From contig JAAFKA010000022.1 of the NCBI GenBank assembly GCA_013299115.1, positions 23,501-87,500 on the forward strand: a stretch of 64,000 nucleotides of DNA. The letters run 5' to 3'. The notes under the pieces are model-generated. The model was given only the letters and a program-made list of their open reading frames with translations. It ran no database searches and was not told the DNA's origin. Below, piece after piece: positions 26,575 through 35,698 of the stretch. The stretch comes from Cytophagales bacterium. GTDB lineage: Bacteria; Bacteroidota; Bacteroidia; Cytophagales; Thermoflexibacteraceae. The translations under genes and the position numbers were made by a program. Each line of letters opens with the position of its first letter. Position 1 is the first letter of the stretch.

Positions 26575-28341
26575 ATGAACAAAAAAATTTGCTTACTTCT
26601 ACTCTTGCTGTTCAAAACCTGTTTGCTTTTTGCCCAAAATTTATATCCTCTCACCAATAAAGATTTTAACTATTTAGAAAACTTTGAGGTGTTGCCAGAC
26701 AAAAACTACACTTTTGAGCAAATTCTCAACGATACTTCTCTTGTTTTCAAAAAATATGACGATAGCAAATACAATTTTCAAGCTACAAACTATTATTGGT
26801 TGAGATTTTCGGTCAAAAATACTTCTGTTGATACAGAAAAAGCCTATTTGTTGCCTTCGCCTAACTTCCACAATGTTTTATACAGCTATAACGCAACAAA
26901 AAGGCAATGGACAACGGCAGCTGCAGGACTGGAAATTGACAATGGGCAACGGAGAAACCAGCTGATTCCTTGTCGGTTTGGGGCAAACAAAACAGACACT
27001 TTTTTCCTGAAAATAAAAGTTAGCCCTTTAGCCCAACAACCTCATAAAGTTGGATTTAGTATCAAAGTGGAGAAAGAAAGTTATGCTTTGGAAAGAGAAC
27101 AATTTATGTTGGTTTTGTGGGTGGCAACTTTGCTAACAATGACTACTTTTTTTCTCTATAATTTGTATATCTACTTCATTTTCAAAGACTTAACTTATCT
27201 CTATTATTTGCTAATTGTCTTTGGTGGTATGCTTTACATCACAGCACAGAACTTCTATTTCAATGTTTTGCTGCCTTTGCGGTTGTTCAGTATAGACGTA
27301 AAAGACAATGGAAATATCTATTGGTTTGACATCAATCAAGCAATTTCGTATATAGGTGTCGTTTTGGTCATGATAGGATTTGTTCAGTTTGCCCGAATTT
27401 ATCTACAACTTTCTTGGCATTTTCCGTTTTGGGACAAGGTTTTACGTGGTTTGCTTGCTATTTTTTGTGTGGTCGCATTGGTAAATATAGTGCTAACTTT
27501 AGGTGGCATTTATTACACCAATAACTTCGTTGCTTTGCCAAATAATCTACTCATTATTGGTATGGTTGTTTTGCTGTTTGGGCTGGGTTTTGCCAGTTGG
27601 CGAAGGGGCTACACACCTGCTCGTTATTTTTTGTTGGCAAACTCTGCTCCACTGCTCGCAATACTTTGTTTGGCTACTTACTTTGCGGTTTATAAATTTT
27701 ATGGAAATGGGGCTGTTTTGCTACCTAACTTGGGTATGCTTGCACAAACTCTCACGTTTGCGGTGGCATTGGTGGCTCGTGTCAATGTGTTGAAAGAGGA
27801 GTTGCAGCAAAAAGAAATGGAAGCCCAGCTATTGAGAGGAGCAAATGAACAAATAGTTTCACGCAATCAGTTTATAGAACTTGAAAATGAGTATATTATG
27901 GCTGAAATTTTGCTGGAAAAGAACCAAAAAGAGGAGTTGCAGGCAAAATTGGAGGCAAACCAAAGAGAATTGGCTTCGAATACGCTGTATTTGTACCAAA
28001 AAAATGAGTTGCTTAGTAGCCTACAAAAGCAAATAGAAAATTTATCTCAAAAAAATCTGCCTCAACACAAAGAAGAATTGAAAGAAATTAAGGCAAGTAT
28101 CAAAAATAGTCTGCAATTTGAAACAGATTGGGATAAATTTAAGCTGCATTTTGAGCAAGTTCACCCCGATTTTTTCAAAGACTTGCTGGAAAAACACCCC
28201 AACCTGACTAATAACGAAATTCGGCTCTGTGCTTATTTTCACCTGAATTTGTCGCCCAAAGAAATTGCAACTATGCTCAACATCAATCCCGAAAGTGTGC
28301 ATAGGGCAAAGACAAGGCTGAATAAAAAATTGAATAATTAA
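26575..28341 (+). CDS. 7TM-DISM receptor with cytoplasmic coiled coil and HTH
   Basis: 588-residue signalling membrane protein. Signal peptide (1-20, LLLLLFKTCLLFAQ), an extracellular 7TMR-DISMED2 beta-sandwich (about 30-165, with NYYWLRFSVKNTS), seven membrane helices (about 180-400), a coiled coil (about 405-510, e.g. LQQKEMEAQLLRGANEQ), and a C-terminal helix-turn-helix of the LuxR-like type, LTNNEIRLCAYFHLNLSPKEIA then TMLNINPESVHRAKTRLNKK. Such receptors are thought to sense carbohydrates or other small ligands and act directly on transcription from the membrane. A one-mismatch TAnnTTTG (TACCTTCG, about 26550) precedes it. The ligand and targets are unknown. Confidence 0.9.
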   Translation: MNKKICLLLLLLFKTCLLFAQNLYPLTNKDFNYLENFEVLPDKNYTFEQILNDTSLVFKKYDDSKYNFQATNYYWLRFSVKNTSVDTEKAYLLPSPNFHNVLYSYNATKRQWTTAAAGLEIDNGQRRNQLIPCRFGANKTDTFFLKIKVSPLAQQPHKVGFSIKVEKESYALEREQFMLVLWVATLLTMTTFFLYNLYIYFIFKDLTYLYYLLIVFGGMLYITAQNFYFNVLLPLRLFSIDVKDNGNIYWFDINQAISYIGVVLVMIGFVQFARIYLQLSWHFPFWDKVLRGLLAIFCVVALVNIVLTLGGIYYTNNFVALPNNLLIIGMVVLLFGLGFASWRRGYTPARYFLLANSAPLLAILCLATYFAVYKFYGNGAVLLPNLGMLAQTLTFAVALVARVNVLKEELQQKEMEAQLLRGANEQIVSRNQFIELENEYIMAEILLEKNQKEELQAKLEANQRELASNTLYLYQKNELLSSLQKQIENLSQKNLPQHKEELKEIKASIKNSLQFETDWDKFKLHFEQVHPDFFKDLLEKHPNLTNNEIRLCAYFHLNLSPKEIATMLNINPESVHRAKTRLNKKLNN

Positions 28342-28378
28342 ATTCTTTCTATACAAACAGGCTGTAAAAGTGTTGCAT

Positions 28379-28795
28379 TTAAGATAGTAATTGTTTAAAC
28401 TCCTCAACGGTTAAAATATTGACTTTTGGAAATTCTATTCCTTTGAGAATTTGAAAATGTTTGTCGTTTGTAACAATATAATCTGCATTGGCAGCAATAG
28501 CACAATCTACAAATTTGTCATCATCGTGGTCGTGCAAGATGAGTTGCCATTTGTAATGTGGCGTTATCAAATGAACAGATGGAAAAAGCAACAGAAAATC
28601 AAGAGAACTATCAGCAGCTAACAAGCCAAACTTTTTTGTTATTTGTTCTTGATATTCTGTTAAAATTTCATTACTTACATACAATTCATATTCTCCTTGT
28701 TGCAACTTTTCATACACCCAAAAATATTTGAAATGCGAAGCAATCGACACCAAAAATACATTGGTATCCAAAACTATTTTGAGTTTATTGTTCAT
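28379..28795 (-). CDS. PIN-domain toxin
   Basis: 138-residue PIN-fold ribonuclease of the PIN_3 group. Acidic active-site residues are visible: Asp10 in KIVLDTNVFLVS, Glu in SNEILTEY, and Asp residues in HDHDDDKFVDCAIAANADY and VTNDKHF. Its start codon lies inside the end of the upstream 73-residue gene (11-base overlap), the standard layout of a toxin-antitoxin pair with the antitoxin first. It ends 38 bases from the convergent 7TM receptor gene. Confidence 0.9.
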   Translation of the reverse strand: MNNKLKIVLDTNVFLVSIASHFKYFWVYEKLQQGEYELYVSNEILTEYQEQITKKFGLLAADSSLDFLLLFPSVHLITPHYKWQLILHDHDDDKFVDCAIAANADYIVTNDKHFQILKGIEFPKVNILTVEEFKQLLS

Positions 28796-29006
28796 CAGTA
28801 TTGAGCCAATTATCTAAGTCTTGTTCTGTAATTCCTTGTGTTGCAATAGCTTGATTAACAAGATTACTAAGCCTTTGGGCAAAAAAACTAGCTAATAATT
28901 GCTTGATTTGTAGTAATTCTTCTTCACTTGGCGTAAATGAATAAATTTTTAGTAACTCTAATTGCAGAGGACTAAAACGGTTATATGGCTGTGCTACGGT
29001 TTGCAT
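28785..29006 (-). CDS. Putative antitoxin to the PIN toxin
   Basis: 73 residues, Leu- and Gln-rich, acidic toward the C-terminus (TEQDLDNWLNTDEQ). It contains a helical segment FSPLQLELLKIYSF then PSEEELLQIKQLLASFFAQR resembling the small cognate antitoxins of PIN_3 toxins in cyanobacteria and Bacteroidota. Translational overlap with the toxin supports the assignment; no DNA-binding motif is obvious. Confidence 0.75.
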   Translation of the reverse strand: MQTVAQPYNRFSPLQLELLKIYSFTPSEEELLQIKQLLASFFAQRLSNLVNQAIATQGITEQDLDNWLNTDEQ

Positions 29007-29124
29007 AATTTCCTACGGTTTTATAAGAACAAAGATAGGGAAAAGAAATGAAAATCGTCTTAATTTTTTTGGAAATTAAGACGAAGAAACTAATATGAGA
29101 TATGGCAAAAGTGTTGCATAGTCG

Positions 29125-29913
29125 TTACGGATAAATAACAGAAATGAGTTCTTTAATAGCCTGATAACTTATTTGGCAATAGGGCAAAAAATTATTATTA
29201 TTATTATGTCGTCTGAATGTTTGGCTGGTTTGGTCAAAAAGGCTGTTAAGTTCTGCCTCCAACTCTGTTTTACTTTTCAAATTAGCATAATTTGGTTCTA
29301 AATCTGCATCTAAGGGGTTTTTGAGTATCAAAGTTAGTAATGCTTGATACCTATTAGCTTTTAGTTTGTCGATATTCAAATTTAGAATAGATAAAACATT
29401 AGCGGCATCATTTCCTATTGGACTAATTGAAATAGTTGTGGCAGTTGGATTAATAACAAAATCTAATTGATATTGAAAATAGCTATCACAATTTACTTGT
29501 AAAGGAGTTATATTTAACTCATTACTGCCTTTATTTTTACCACAATATTCTGGAAATGAAGGAGAGGAAGATTTATCTCTATTGGTATTGTCTATTTGTC
29601 CACCATCACAAGTTGCTAAAAAATTATCATAATCAAGTGTGTTAATAGGGTAATTTTCTCTTGATTTTAAATGTTCAATCTGTGATGAATCATCATTTGC
29701 TATTCTTTTTTGACAATAACAACAAATATAGCCTTGTTCTTTTAGCAAGGATATTTTTATAGCTTCTTTCTCAGGTGTTCCATTAAGTTTTTTCCACAAC
29801 CTTTTAGCTTCACTGGAAAGATTTTGTGTATTTCTACTTCTTAAATCAGCATTGTTACGACCTTTCCACGTTAAAAAACTTTGTGGTTCTTGCTGTTTAT
29901 CAATATATTTCAT
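29125..29913 (-). CDS. PtuB-like HNH nuclease (Septu-type / retron-associated)
   Basis: 262-residue HNH endonuclease of the family found in Septu systems and in retron Ec78-type systems. Zinc/HNH landmarks: GYICCYCQKRI, then IEHLKSRENYP (catalytic His), LDYDNFLATCDGG (Asn region), and EYCGKNKGSNELNI. The C-terminal third includes an Asn-rich run (HNNNNNF). It starts 5 bases after the PtuA-like ATPase stop, so both are co-expressed. In Septu systems the ATPase and nuclease form a complex that degrades DNA on infection. No reverse transcriptase was found nearby, which favours Septu over a retron. Confidence 0.85.
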   Translation of the reverse strand: MKYIDKQQEPQSFLTWKGRNNADLRSRNTQNLSSEAKRLWKKLNGTPEKEAIKISLLKEQGYICCYCQKRIANDDSSQIEHLKSRENYPINTLDYDNFLATCDGGQIDNTNRDKSSSPSFPEYCGKNKGSNELNITPLQVNCDSYFQYQLDFVINPTATTISISPIGNDAANVLSILNLNIDKLKANRYQALLTLILKNPLDADLEPNYANLKSKTELEAELNSLFDQTSQTFRRHNNNNNFLPYCQISYQAIKELISVIYP

Positions 29914-29918
29914 AGGTT

Positions 29919-31769
29919 TTATATTGCAATTTTATTCAACAAAGTATTGATACGTATCCAAATAGGGTGGTCAAGGGTGGTGTATTGCAAAAGTTCTTGT
30001 TTCTTATTTTCCAATAAGTCAAAATCTTTTTTAGTAAGAGCCTCTACGATTTGATTGGCTATTTGCTGAATGGCTAATTCATTTTTGCTTGCATTTAGTC
30101 CCATAACTTCTTTCTTTACAGAATTAGCATCACGACCAATAGGATTAGTAGAAGGAATAAAAGCCAAAGCATCTTTAATAAGATAGATACTTATTTCAGA
30201 AAAATTAAATGTATCTGTAACTTCCCAATTTCGCAATACTTCATCAGAATGTGTCGTAACTACAAACTGCAACTTCGGAAACTCCTCTACCAAGACTTTC
30301 AAAATATTGCGTTGCCATTTTGGGTGCAAATACGTATCTATTTCGTCTATAAGCACAATGCCCGAAATTTCTGCTAAGTTTTTTTCGGGAAAAAAGTTTT
30401 GTTGATAATCATAGACTTTCATCAAAATACCACTCACCCAACGAAAAATATTTTTATAACCTTGACTAACTAAGGACAAGTTGATGCCATCAGGCATATC
30501 GGGCGTACATACAATAATATCTTTTTTGCCCGAAGGAGAACCAATTACACCCTCCGTTTTATAAGGTTTTTTGAGTGTAACAGCTTCATTATCATTATTA
30601 TCTGCAACAATTTTTGAGAAAATAACAAATAATTTATCAATAGGCTCGGTGTTTTCGCTGTCGTGAACATAATAATAAATCCACTCTACCAAATCATTCA
30701 TTCCATCTTTTCCTGCATTGCTGATTAGCGGAAATAAATCTATTACGCTGGGTTTGGTTTCTCCTTTTACATAAAAATCTTTGCTAACTATTTTTGCTTC
30801 GCTTTGTGAAAAACCTAATACTAATGTTTTTATATATTTGCCTTCGTGCAAAATAATTTCTCTATTCGTTTTAATTTCTTCTATTTCTACTTTTGTTGCA
30901 ATGAGTTTTGAAGGACTTAATTGTAAGGTTAATTCCTTATCATTTATTGACAAAACAATGCTACCTTCTTGGGCATATTTAGGAATAGCTTTTTGATATT
31001 CATAGATTTTTAAAAAACCATTAAATATTTCACTTTTTTCTCTCTGTAAATCTTTGTCTAAGTCGAAAAAATCTGTTCCTGTAATGCCCAAAGCAATAGC
31101 ACGCAAAACAGTAGATTTTCCGCTACCATTTTCGCCAATTAAAACCGTAACTTGTTTGCTTAAATCTAAACTGATGTTTTCAAAATGACCTATGTTGTTT
31201 AAAGTTAAATTTTGCAGACAAAGCAAAGGATTGGGAACATAATAAGATTTGCCTGTTTGGTTTTTAATTGGGTTGTATTGGGTGTTTAAATAAGGCAAAT
31301 ATATTTTTGCTTGGGCTATTTGGTAATCAAAACTACTTTTAGGTAATAGTTTTATATCTCTTTTAAGACATTCAGTGATAATATCAAAATCACTCATAAA
31401 AAAGAAATTTAACCCTTTTGTCCATTCTTTATAATTTTTAGTGTAAACAGGAAAATCTCCTTCATATCGAAATTTAATAGAGCTATTCAGTTGCTCTTCA
31501 AGTTTACTTGCAATAACAACAGCAATGTTATTGAAACTTAAAACTAACTCTTGAGTATTTTTATTGATAGAAAAGTGGCAAATATTTAGAGGTTGCCAAA
31601 AAGTAAATTCAATAATAGCTGTACCTCCCTCAAAGATAAATCCTTTTTCCAAATCAACAGGGTTTGTATTCATAGAAAAATACAAATCAGGCATAGTTTT
31701 CCTTTTCTCCATTAGATACTCAAAAACCTCTTCGTGCAGTTGTGTTATTGGCGTTGTATCTTGAATCAT
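29919..31769 (-). CDS. PtuA-like ABC/SMC-type ATPase (Septu-type defence)
   Basis: 616-residue AAA_15/AAA_21-type ATPase. The conserved core starts only at residue about 185: NIGHFENISLDLSKQV, Walker A IGENGSGKST (211-220), signature-like LSLVSQGYKNIFRW, Walker B GIVLIDEIDTYLHPKWQ (Asp475-Glu476), and a switch His in VVTTHSDEVLRN. The first 180 residues are an extra domain with no recognised motif (contains FEGGTAIIEFTFWQPL), beyond what I expect for PtuA. It is the first gene of the pair with PtuB. Alternative identity: a generic OLD-less ATPase of another HNH-coupled system; the HNH partner type argues for Septu. Confidence 0.82.
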   Translation of the reverse strand: MIQDTTPITQLHEEVFEYLMEKRKTMPDLYFSMNTNPVDLEKGFIFEGGTAIIEFTFWQPLNICHFSINKNTQELVLSFNNIAVVIASKLEEQLNSSIKFRYEGDFPVYTKNYKEWTKGLNFFFMSDFDIITECLKRDIKLLPKSSFDYQIAQAKIYLPYLNTQYNPIKNQTGKSYYVPNPLLCLQNLTLNNIGHFENISLDLSKQVTVLIGENGSGKSTVLRAIALGITGTDFFDLDKDLQREKSEIFNGFLKIYEYQKAIPKYAQEGSIVLSINDKELTLQLSPSKLIATKVEIEEIKTNREIILHEGKYIKTLVLGFSQSEAKIVSKDFYVKGETKPSVIDLFPLISNAGKDGMNDLVEWIYYYVHDSENTEPIDKLFVIFSKIVADNNDNEAVTLKKPYKTEGVIGSPSGKKDIIVCTPDMPDGINLSLVSQGYKNIFRWVSGILMKVYDYQQNFFPEKNLAEISGIVLIDEIDTYLHPKWQRNILKVLVEEFPKLQFVVTTHSDEVLRNWEVTDTFNFSEISIYLIKDALAFIPSTNPIGRDANSVKKEVMGLNASKNELAIQQIANQIVEALTKKDFDLLENKKQELLQYTTLDHPIWIRINTLLNKIAI

Positions 31770-31989
31770 TTTTATTTTTCAAATTTTGGGAATGGACAAA
31801 CAAAGATAGAAAAGAAAATGCAAAACATCTTATTTTTTTCTGAAAAACAGCCTTTTTTTACCTTGTCTATATTTTGTCTATATGCTTTTTTAGGAAAATA
31901 AGGGCTATTGAAACACTTTTGTATAGTTGTTTCGGCACAAGAGCAAGAAACAATAGCAGAAAATAACTCAAACTTTAAAAAACTAAAAA

Positions 31990-32907
31990 ATGGATCATTT
32001 ATCAAACAAAAGTCTATTTGCAGGCTTGTTCTTTGTCCTCGTTGCCTTGTCATGTTCAGAAAGTCCTAAGCCAGCCGCCGCCATTACTGTATTGCATACA
32101 GATTTTGCAGCTACACAAAAACCTAATACCTCCTCAAAATATATAGGTTTTGAGAAAGGTAAATTTGCTACTGCACCCACAGAGGGAGAAAACCAAACAT
32201 GGGATTTTAGTGCTTATAAATCAAGCACTGCTACGGCAAGTACCACCAACTACTTAGTTCCCGAAGCCAATACCATGTTCAAAACGGCTACCTACGGACT
32301 AAAATATGTGTCGAGAGTATTGGGTTTAAATCTCAATATTACAAATCATTATGAGATTTCCAGTACAGGTTATTACAATTTAGGTGCGCAAATTCAACAA
32401 TCTTCCTCTTCGCTGGGCAATGGTATTGTCTTATCAACGGTTGGTAACGAAACTGAATGGACACCGAAAGCCTTACTTTGGAAATTTCCAATAGTTTATA
32501 AGGATAATTATACAAGTGAAAGTGCTATAAAAGAAAGTTTTAGGCTCACTGCCCCACCTTTTGGGCTTACTAATGCACCAACAGATAGGATTAATACTAT
32601 AAAGCAACAAGTGCAGGTAGTAGGTTGGGGCAAATTGATTTTGCCTACTGATGGCAAAATGGTTACAAGTGAGGTGCTATTGCTCAAATATACAAGCACT
32701 TCTACACTTACCTATCTTTTAAACAACAATCCTGCACCTGCTGCCTTGTTGGGTGGTTTGGGCTTGACGCAAGGGTCATCAACAACAAGTGTTTCCTATT
32801 ATTTTATTTCAAAAAATGGTGGAGATATTGCTACTGTAATTTTTGATACAGATGCAACAGGAAATCTAAAATTCCCTGCTGTAGGTTCGTATTACTCGAC
32901 AAACTAA
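31990..32907 (+). CDS. Lipoprotein of unknown function
   Basis: 305 residues with a lipoprotein signal (VLVALSC, acylated Cys22). The mature part is Ser/Thr/Ala-rich and beta-rich, with a conserved-looking start TVLHTDFAATQKPNTSSKYIG and GENQTWDFSAY, a pattern seen in Bacteroidota surface proteins with T9SS signals, although no T9SS signal is present here. I do not recognise the family. It is followed by a 13-bp palindrome and then another lipoprotein gene. Confidence 0.75.
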   Translation: MDHLSNKSLFAGLFFVLVALSCSESPKPAAAITVLHTDFAATQKPNTSSKYIGFEKGKFATAPTEGENQTWDFSAYKSSTATASTTNYLVPEANTMFKTATYGLKYVSRVLGLNLNITNHYEISSTGYYNLGAQIQQSSSSLGNGIVLSTVGNETEWTPKALLWKFPIVYKDNYTSESAIKESFRLTAPPFGLTNAPTDRINTIKQQVQVVGWGKLILPTDGKMVTSEVLLLKYTSTSTLTYLLNNNPAPAALLGGLGLTQGSSTTSVSYYFISKNGGDIATVIFDTDATGNLKFPAVGSYYSTN

Positions 32908-32930
32908 TTTTTTTTGTTAAGTGAACCCAT

Positions 32931-32959
32931 TTATCCGACACCTTTGAGGTGTCGGATAA
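32931..32959 (+). repeat. Short palindrome (family C), possible terminator
   Basis: TTATCCGACACCT and its complement with a 3-nt loop, just after the lipoprotein gene. No strong T-run follows. Confidence 0.75.
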
Positions 32960-32998
32960 ATATATCTATAATTTGTAAACAACTAAATTTAAAAAATT

Positions 32999-34147
32999 AT
33001 GAAAACTAAATTTTTGACAATCCTCATCAGCACTTTGCTTTTTGGCTCTTTGTCTTGCAAAAAAGACTCGGTTGGCACAGACCCACAAGATGAAACATTT
33101 AAGATAAATGCCAAAAAAGAACTCGACGACAAAATTCGAGCAGAAGTAACAAGCAAAAATCTGCCTTCTGTTTCCTATTGTGTTGTAAAAAACGACAAAA
33201 TATTACATAGCAACGGACAAGGTTTTGCAGACAAAGCCAATAATAGATTAGCCACCGACTCCACACGATATTTGGTAGCCTCTGTTTCTAAACCAGTTAC
33301 GGCTGTTGCAGCGATGAAATTGGTAGAGCAAAATCTAATCAAATTAGATGACGATATTAACCAATATTTGCCATTTTCAGTCAAAAATCCAAATTTCGCA
33401 AATGACAAAATAACACTAAGAATGTTATTGGCTCATACGTCCAGTATTTCAGACGACCCCGTAGAACTATTAGATTTGAATTGTTATGGGACAGACTGTG
33501 CCATGTCTTTGGAGGAATATTTACGAGAGGTTCTTTTAAGTACAGGCAAATATTTCTCTGCGGGTATGTTTCTAAACAAAAAACCGGGTACAGTTAGGGA
33601 ATATAGCAATGTAGGTTCAGCATTAGTAGGTTATTTGGTAGAAAGAGTAGCCAAAACTCCTTTTGATGTCTATTGCAAGAACAATATATTTATACCATTG
33701 AATATGAAAAAAACAGAATGGCGACTTGCTAATATTCCTGTTGCTGAATTAGCAATTCCTTATTCTAAAAAAATCACAAATACCAGCCCTCACTATACTG
33801 CCCCAGATTATCCAAATGGAGGATTGCGAACTACGGTCTTGGATTTGTCTATTTTTCTGAGAATGATTATGCAAAAAGGCACTTTTAATGGCAAACAAAT
33901 ATTGTCGCAGGCAACAATAGCTGAAATGGAAACTTTGCAATTTGGAACTCCTACACAAGGTTTATCTTTCTTCTATGAAACAGGCAGTGGCAGAAAATTG
34001 TTGGGTCATACGGGCGGCGAACAAGGTGTTACTACCGAAATGTTCTATGATGTAAATACCAGAGTGGGCGTAATGATTTTTAGCAATGAAGAAGATGCAA
34101 GATTAGGCACAATTTCTTCACTTTTGTATGAGTATGGTGAAAAATAG
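32999..34147 (+). CDS. Serine hydrolase, beta-lactamase/DD-peptidase family, lipoprotein
   Basis: 382-residue class C-type serine hydrolase (beta-lactamase-related family). Lipobox GSLSC with Cys20. Active-site SxxK is Ser95-Val-Ser-Lys98 in LVASVSKPVTAV, the YxN element is in REYSNVGSALVGYL (about residue 200), and the third motif is GHTGGEQG (HTG in place of KTG). The combination suggests an esterase or D-aminopeptidase-like activity; true antibiotic hydrolysis cannot be inferred. It has flanking family C palindromes on both sides. Confidence 0.9.
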   Translation: MKTKFLTILISTLLFGSLSCKKDSVGTDPQDETFKINAKKELDDKIRAEVTSKNLPSVSYCVVKNDKILHSNGQGFADKANNRLATDSTRYLVASVSKPVTAVAAMKLVEQNLIKLDDDINQYLPFSVKNPNFANDKITLRMLLAHTSSISDDPVELLDLNCYGTDCAMSLEEYLREVLLSTGKYFSAGMFLNKKPGTVREYSNVGSALVGYLVERVAKTPFDVYCKNNIFIPLNMKKTEWRLANIPVAELAIPYSKKITNTSPHYTAPDYPNGGLRTTVLDLSIFLRMIMQKGTFNGKQILSQATIAEMETLQFGTPTQGLSFFYETGSGRKLLGHTGGEQGVTTEMFYDVNTRVGVMIFSNEEDARLGTISSLLYEYGEK

Positions 34148-34201
34148 GTAAAGAGATAAAATAAAAGTAAGTTTTTATTTTTGTAACTCCTTGAAAACCA
34201 A

Positions 34202-34230
34202 TTATCGGACACTTTGAAAGTGTCCGATAA
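34202..34230. repeat. Short 14-bp palindrome (family C) between convergent genes
   Basis: TTATCGGACACTTT and its complement separated by one base, between the hydrolase (plus) and hmgA (minus). Confidence 0.75.
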
Positions 34231-34296
34231 ATTTGTCCACTTACTAATCAATAACCTACAAAAAATAATACTTAACAACTTAAACCTCACCACTTC

Positions 34297-35460
34297 CTAC
34301 TCCCCCCAGCTATACGGATAATTTTTGTCTAAAAACCGCAAAGCCTCCTCCGTTACGGACAAAGGTCTGAAAGTATCTATCATTACCGCATATTCGTGGG
34401 TTTCTTTAGCCCCCAAACTTGCCTCTACTGTACCTGGGTGGGGGCCATGAGGCAAACCGCCAGGGTGCAGCGTAAACGAACCTTTGTCTATGCCTCGTCT
34501 GCTCATAAAATTGCCCGCCACATAAAATAAAACTTCGTCGGAGTCTATATTCGAGTGGTTGTAAGGGGCAGGAACAGCCAAGGGGTGGTAGTCAAACAAA
34601 CGAGGCACAAAAGAGCAAATGACAAAGGCGTGTTGTGCCTGAAAAGTTTGGTGTACGGGTGGTGGCAAATGTATTCTGCCCGTAACAGGCTCAAAATCGT
34701 AGATAGAAAACGTATAAGGATACAAAAATCCGTCCCAACCTACTACATTCAGGGGGCTGAAAGCATACAAATATTCGTGCAGCAAGCCCTGTTTGCGTAT
34801 TTTGACTATGGTTTCTTTTTCTCCCAACTCGTGGACAAGCTCCACAGGTGGGTGTATATCTCTTTCGCAATACGGAGAATGTTCGAGCAACTGTCCCAAA
34901 TCATTTCGATAATAATCTACAGTTTCTATGGGTGCTTTCGATTCTATTATCAGCAGCCGAACTTCGCCACTATCAAAAACAGGTTTGAAAATAGTGGTAC
35001 GTGGAATGACTACATAGTCTCCTTTTTTGAAGGGTAATCTACCAAATTGGGTGAGCAAATTGCCACTGCCCTCATGCACAAACATCACTTCATCTGCCTC
35101 ACCATTTTTGTAGAAATAGTCGGTGGTGCTGCCCGAAGGATTGCAGATAGAAATAGTAACATCTGAATTGGTGAGCATGGGAATACGAGCCTCCAAAAAG
35201 TCCTCGCCTGTGATAGTAGCTTCGCAGGTTTTGAGGTGGGTCATCTGTAGGTGGTGATTGTGGGCTATATTGACCACAGCAGGCTTGGGTGCAAGCACTT
35301 TTTTCACCTTCGTAGGCTGATAGGTATGGTACAAATTGGAGTAAATACCCGAAAATCCTCTCGAACTTACCAACTCCTCCTTATACAAAGTGCCATCAGG
35401 CTGTCTAAATTGCGTATGTCTTTTGGGCGGAATATTGCCCAGACGATAATAATAAGTCAT
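34297..35460 (-). CDS. hmgA: Homogentisate 1,2-dioxygenase
   Basis: Non-haem Fe(II) enzyme opening the ring of homogentisate in phenylalanine/tyrosine breakdown. 387 residues, shorter than the roughly 440 of mammalian and proteobacterial forms but usual for Bacteroidota. The C-terminal cupin carries the iron-binding residues in DEVLFYVAGNF and the HPGGLPHGPHPG loop. The N-terminal cupin includes ADEVMFVHEGSG and GDYVVIPRTT. The start MTYYYRLGNIPPKRHTQF is the conserved family N-terminus. A TAnnTTTG promoter lies about 25 bases upstream. Other genes of the pathway are not adjacent. Confidence 0.95.
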   Translation of the reverse strand: MTYYYRLGNIPPKRHTQFRQPDGTLYKEELVSSRGFSGIYSNLYHTYQPTKVKKVLAPKPAVVNIAHNHHLQMTHLKTCEATITGEDFLEARIPMLTNSDVTISICNPSGSTTDYFYKNGEADEVMFVHEGSGNLLTQFGRLPFKKGDYVVIPRTTIFKPVFDSGEVRLLIIESKAPIETVDYYRNDLGQLLEHSPYCERDIHPPVELVHELGEKETIVKIRKQGLLHEYLYAFSPLNVVGWDGFLYPYTFSIYDFEPVTGRIHLPPPVHQTFQAQHAFVICSFVPRLFDYHPLAVPAPYNHSNIDSDEVLFYVAGNFMSRRGIDKGSFTLHPGGLPHGPHPGTVEASLGAKETHEYAVMIDTFRPLSVTEEALRFLDKNYPYSWGE

Positions 35461-35485
35461 GTTTGTTGTTCAAATTGGTGTGAAA

Positions 35486-35519
35486 CAAAGATAATAAATA
35501 AGTTGGTAAAATAGACAAA
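35486..35519 (-). promoter_or_regulatory. hmgA promoter
   Basis: On the minus strand, TTTG (complement of 35516-35519) and TATCTTTG (complement of 35486-35493) are separated by 22 bases, near the Bacteroidota consensus, with the -7 element about 26 bases upstream of the ATG. Confidence 0.55.
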
Positions 35520-35634
35520 GAGAAAGTTTTTTTAATTTTTCTACTCTCACAAAGGAAATAATGATAGAAAACAAGTTTGCTATTTCTTTTAATACTTTGC
35601 AACCATTTAATTTTTTATTTTTTGATAAATTCTT

Positions 35635-35642
35635 TACCTTTG
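35635..35642 (+). promoter_or_regulatory. -7 element of the J-domain gene
   Basis: TACCTTTG fits TAnnTTTG, 57 bases before the ATG at 35699. This placement makes the further-upstream in-frame ATG at 35561 unlikely to be the start. Confidence 0.45.
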
Positions 35643-35698
35643 TTCTAATCTTTTATTTAATTCTATTACAGGGTATTAATTATTATTTTAACAAAAAA

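Noticed and set aside
29125..31769. Retron with ATPase and HNH effectors
   Set aside because: No reverse transcriptase or msr/msd-like RNA was found in the flanks, so a Septu-type pair is the simpler reading.
32999..34147. Antibiotic-resistance beta-lactamase
   Set aside because: The third motif is HTG instead of KTG and the protein is a lipoprotein of the broad serine-hydrolase family; resistance cannot be inferred.
35561..35698. Extended N-terminus with a membrane helix on the J-domain protein
   Set aside because: A TAnnTTTG element lies between the two possible start codons, so the upstream ATG would not be transcribed; the extension also has poor coding character.
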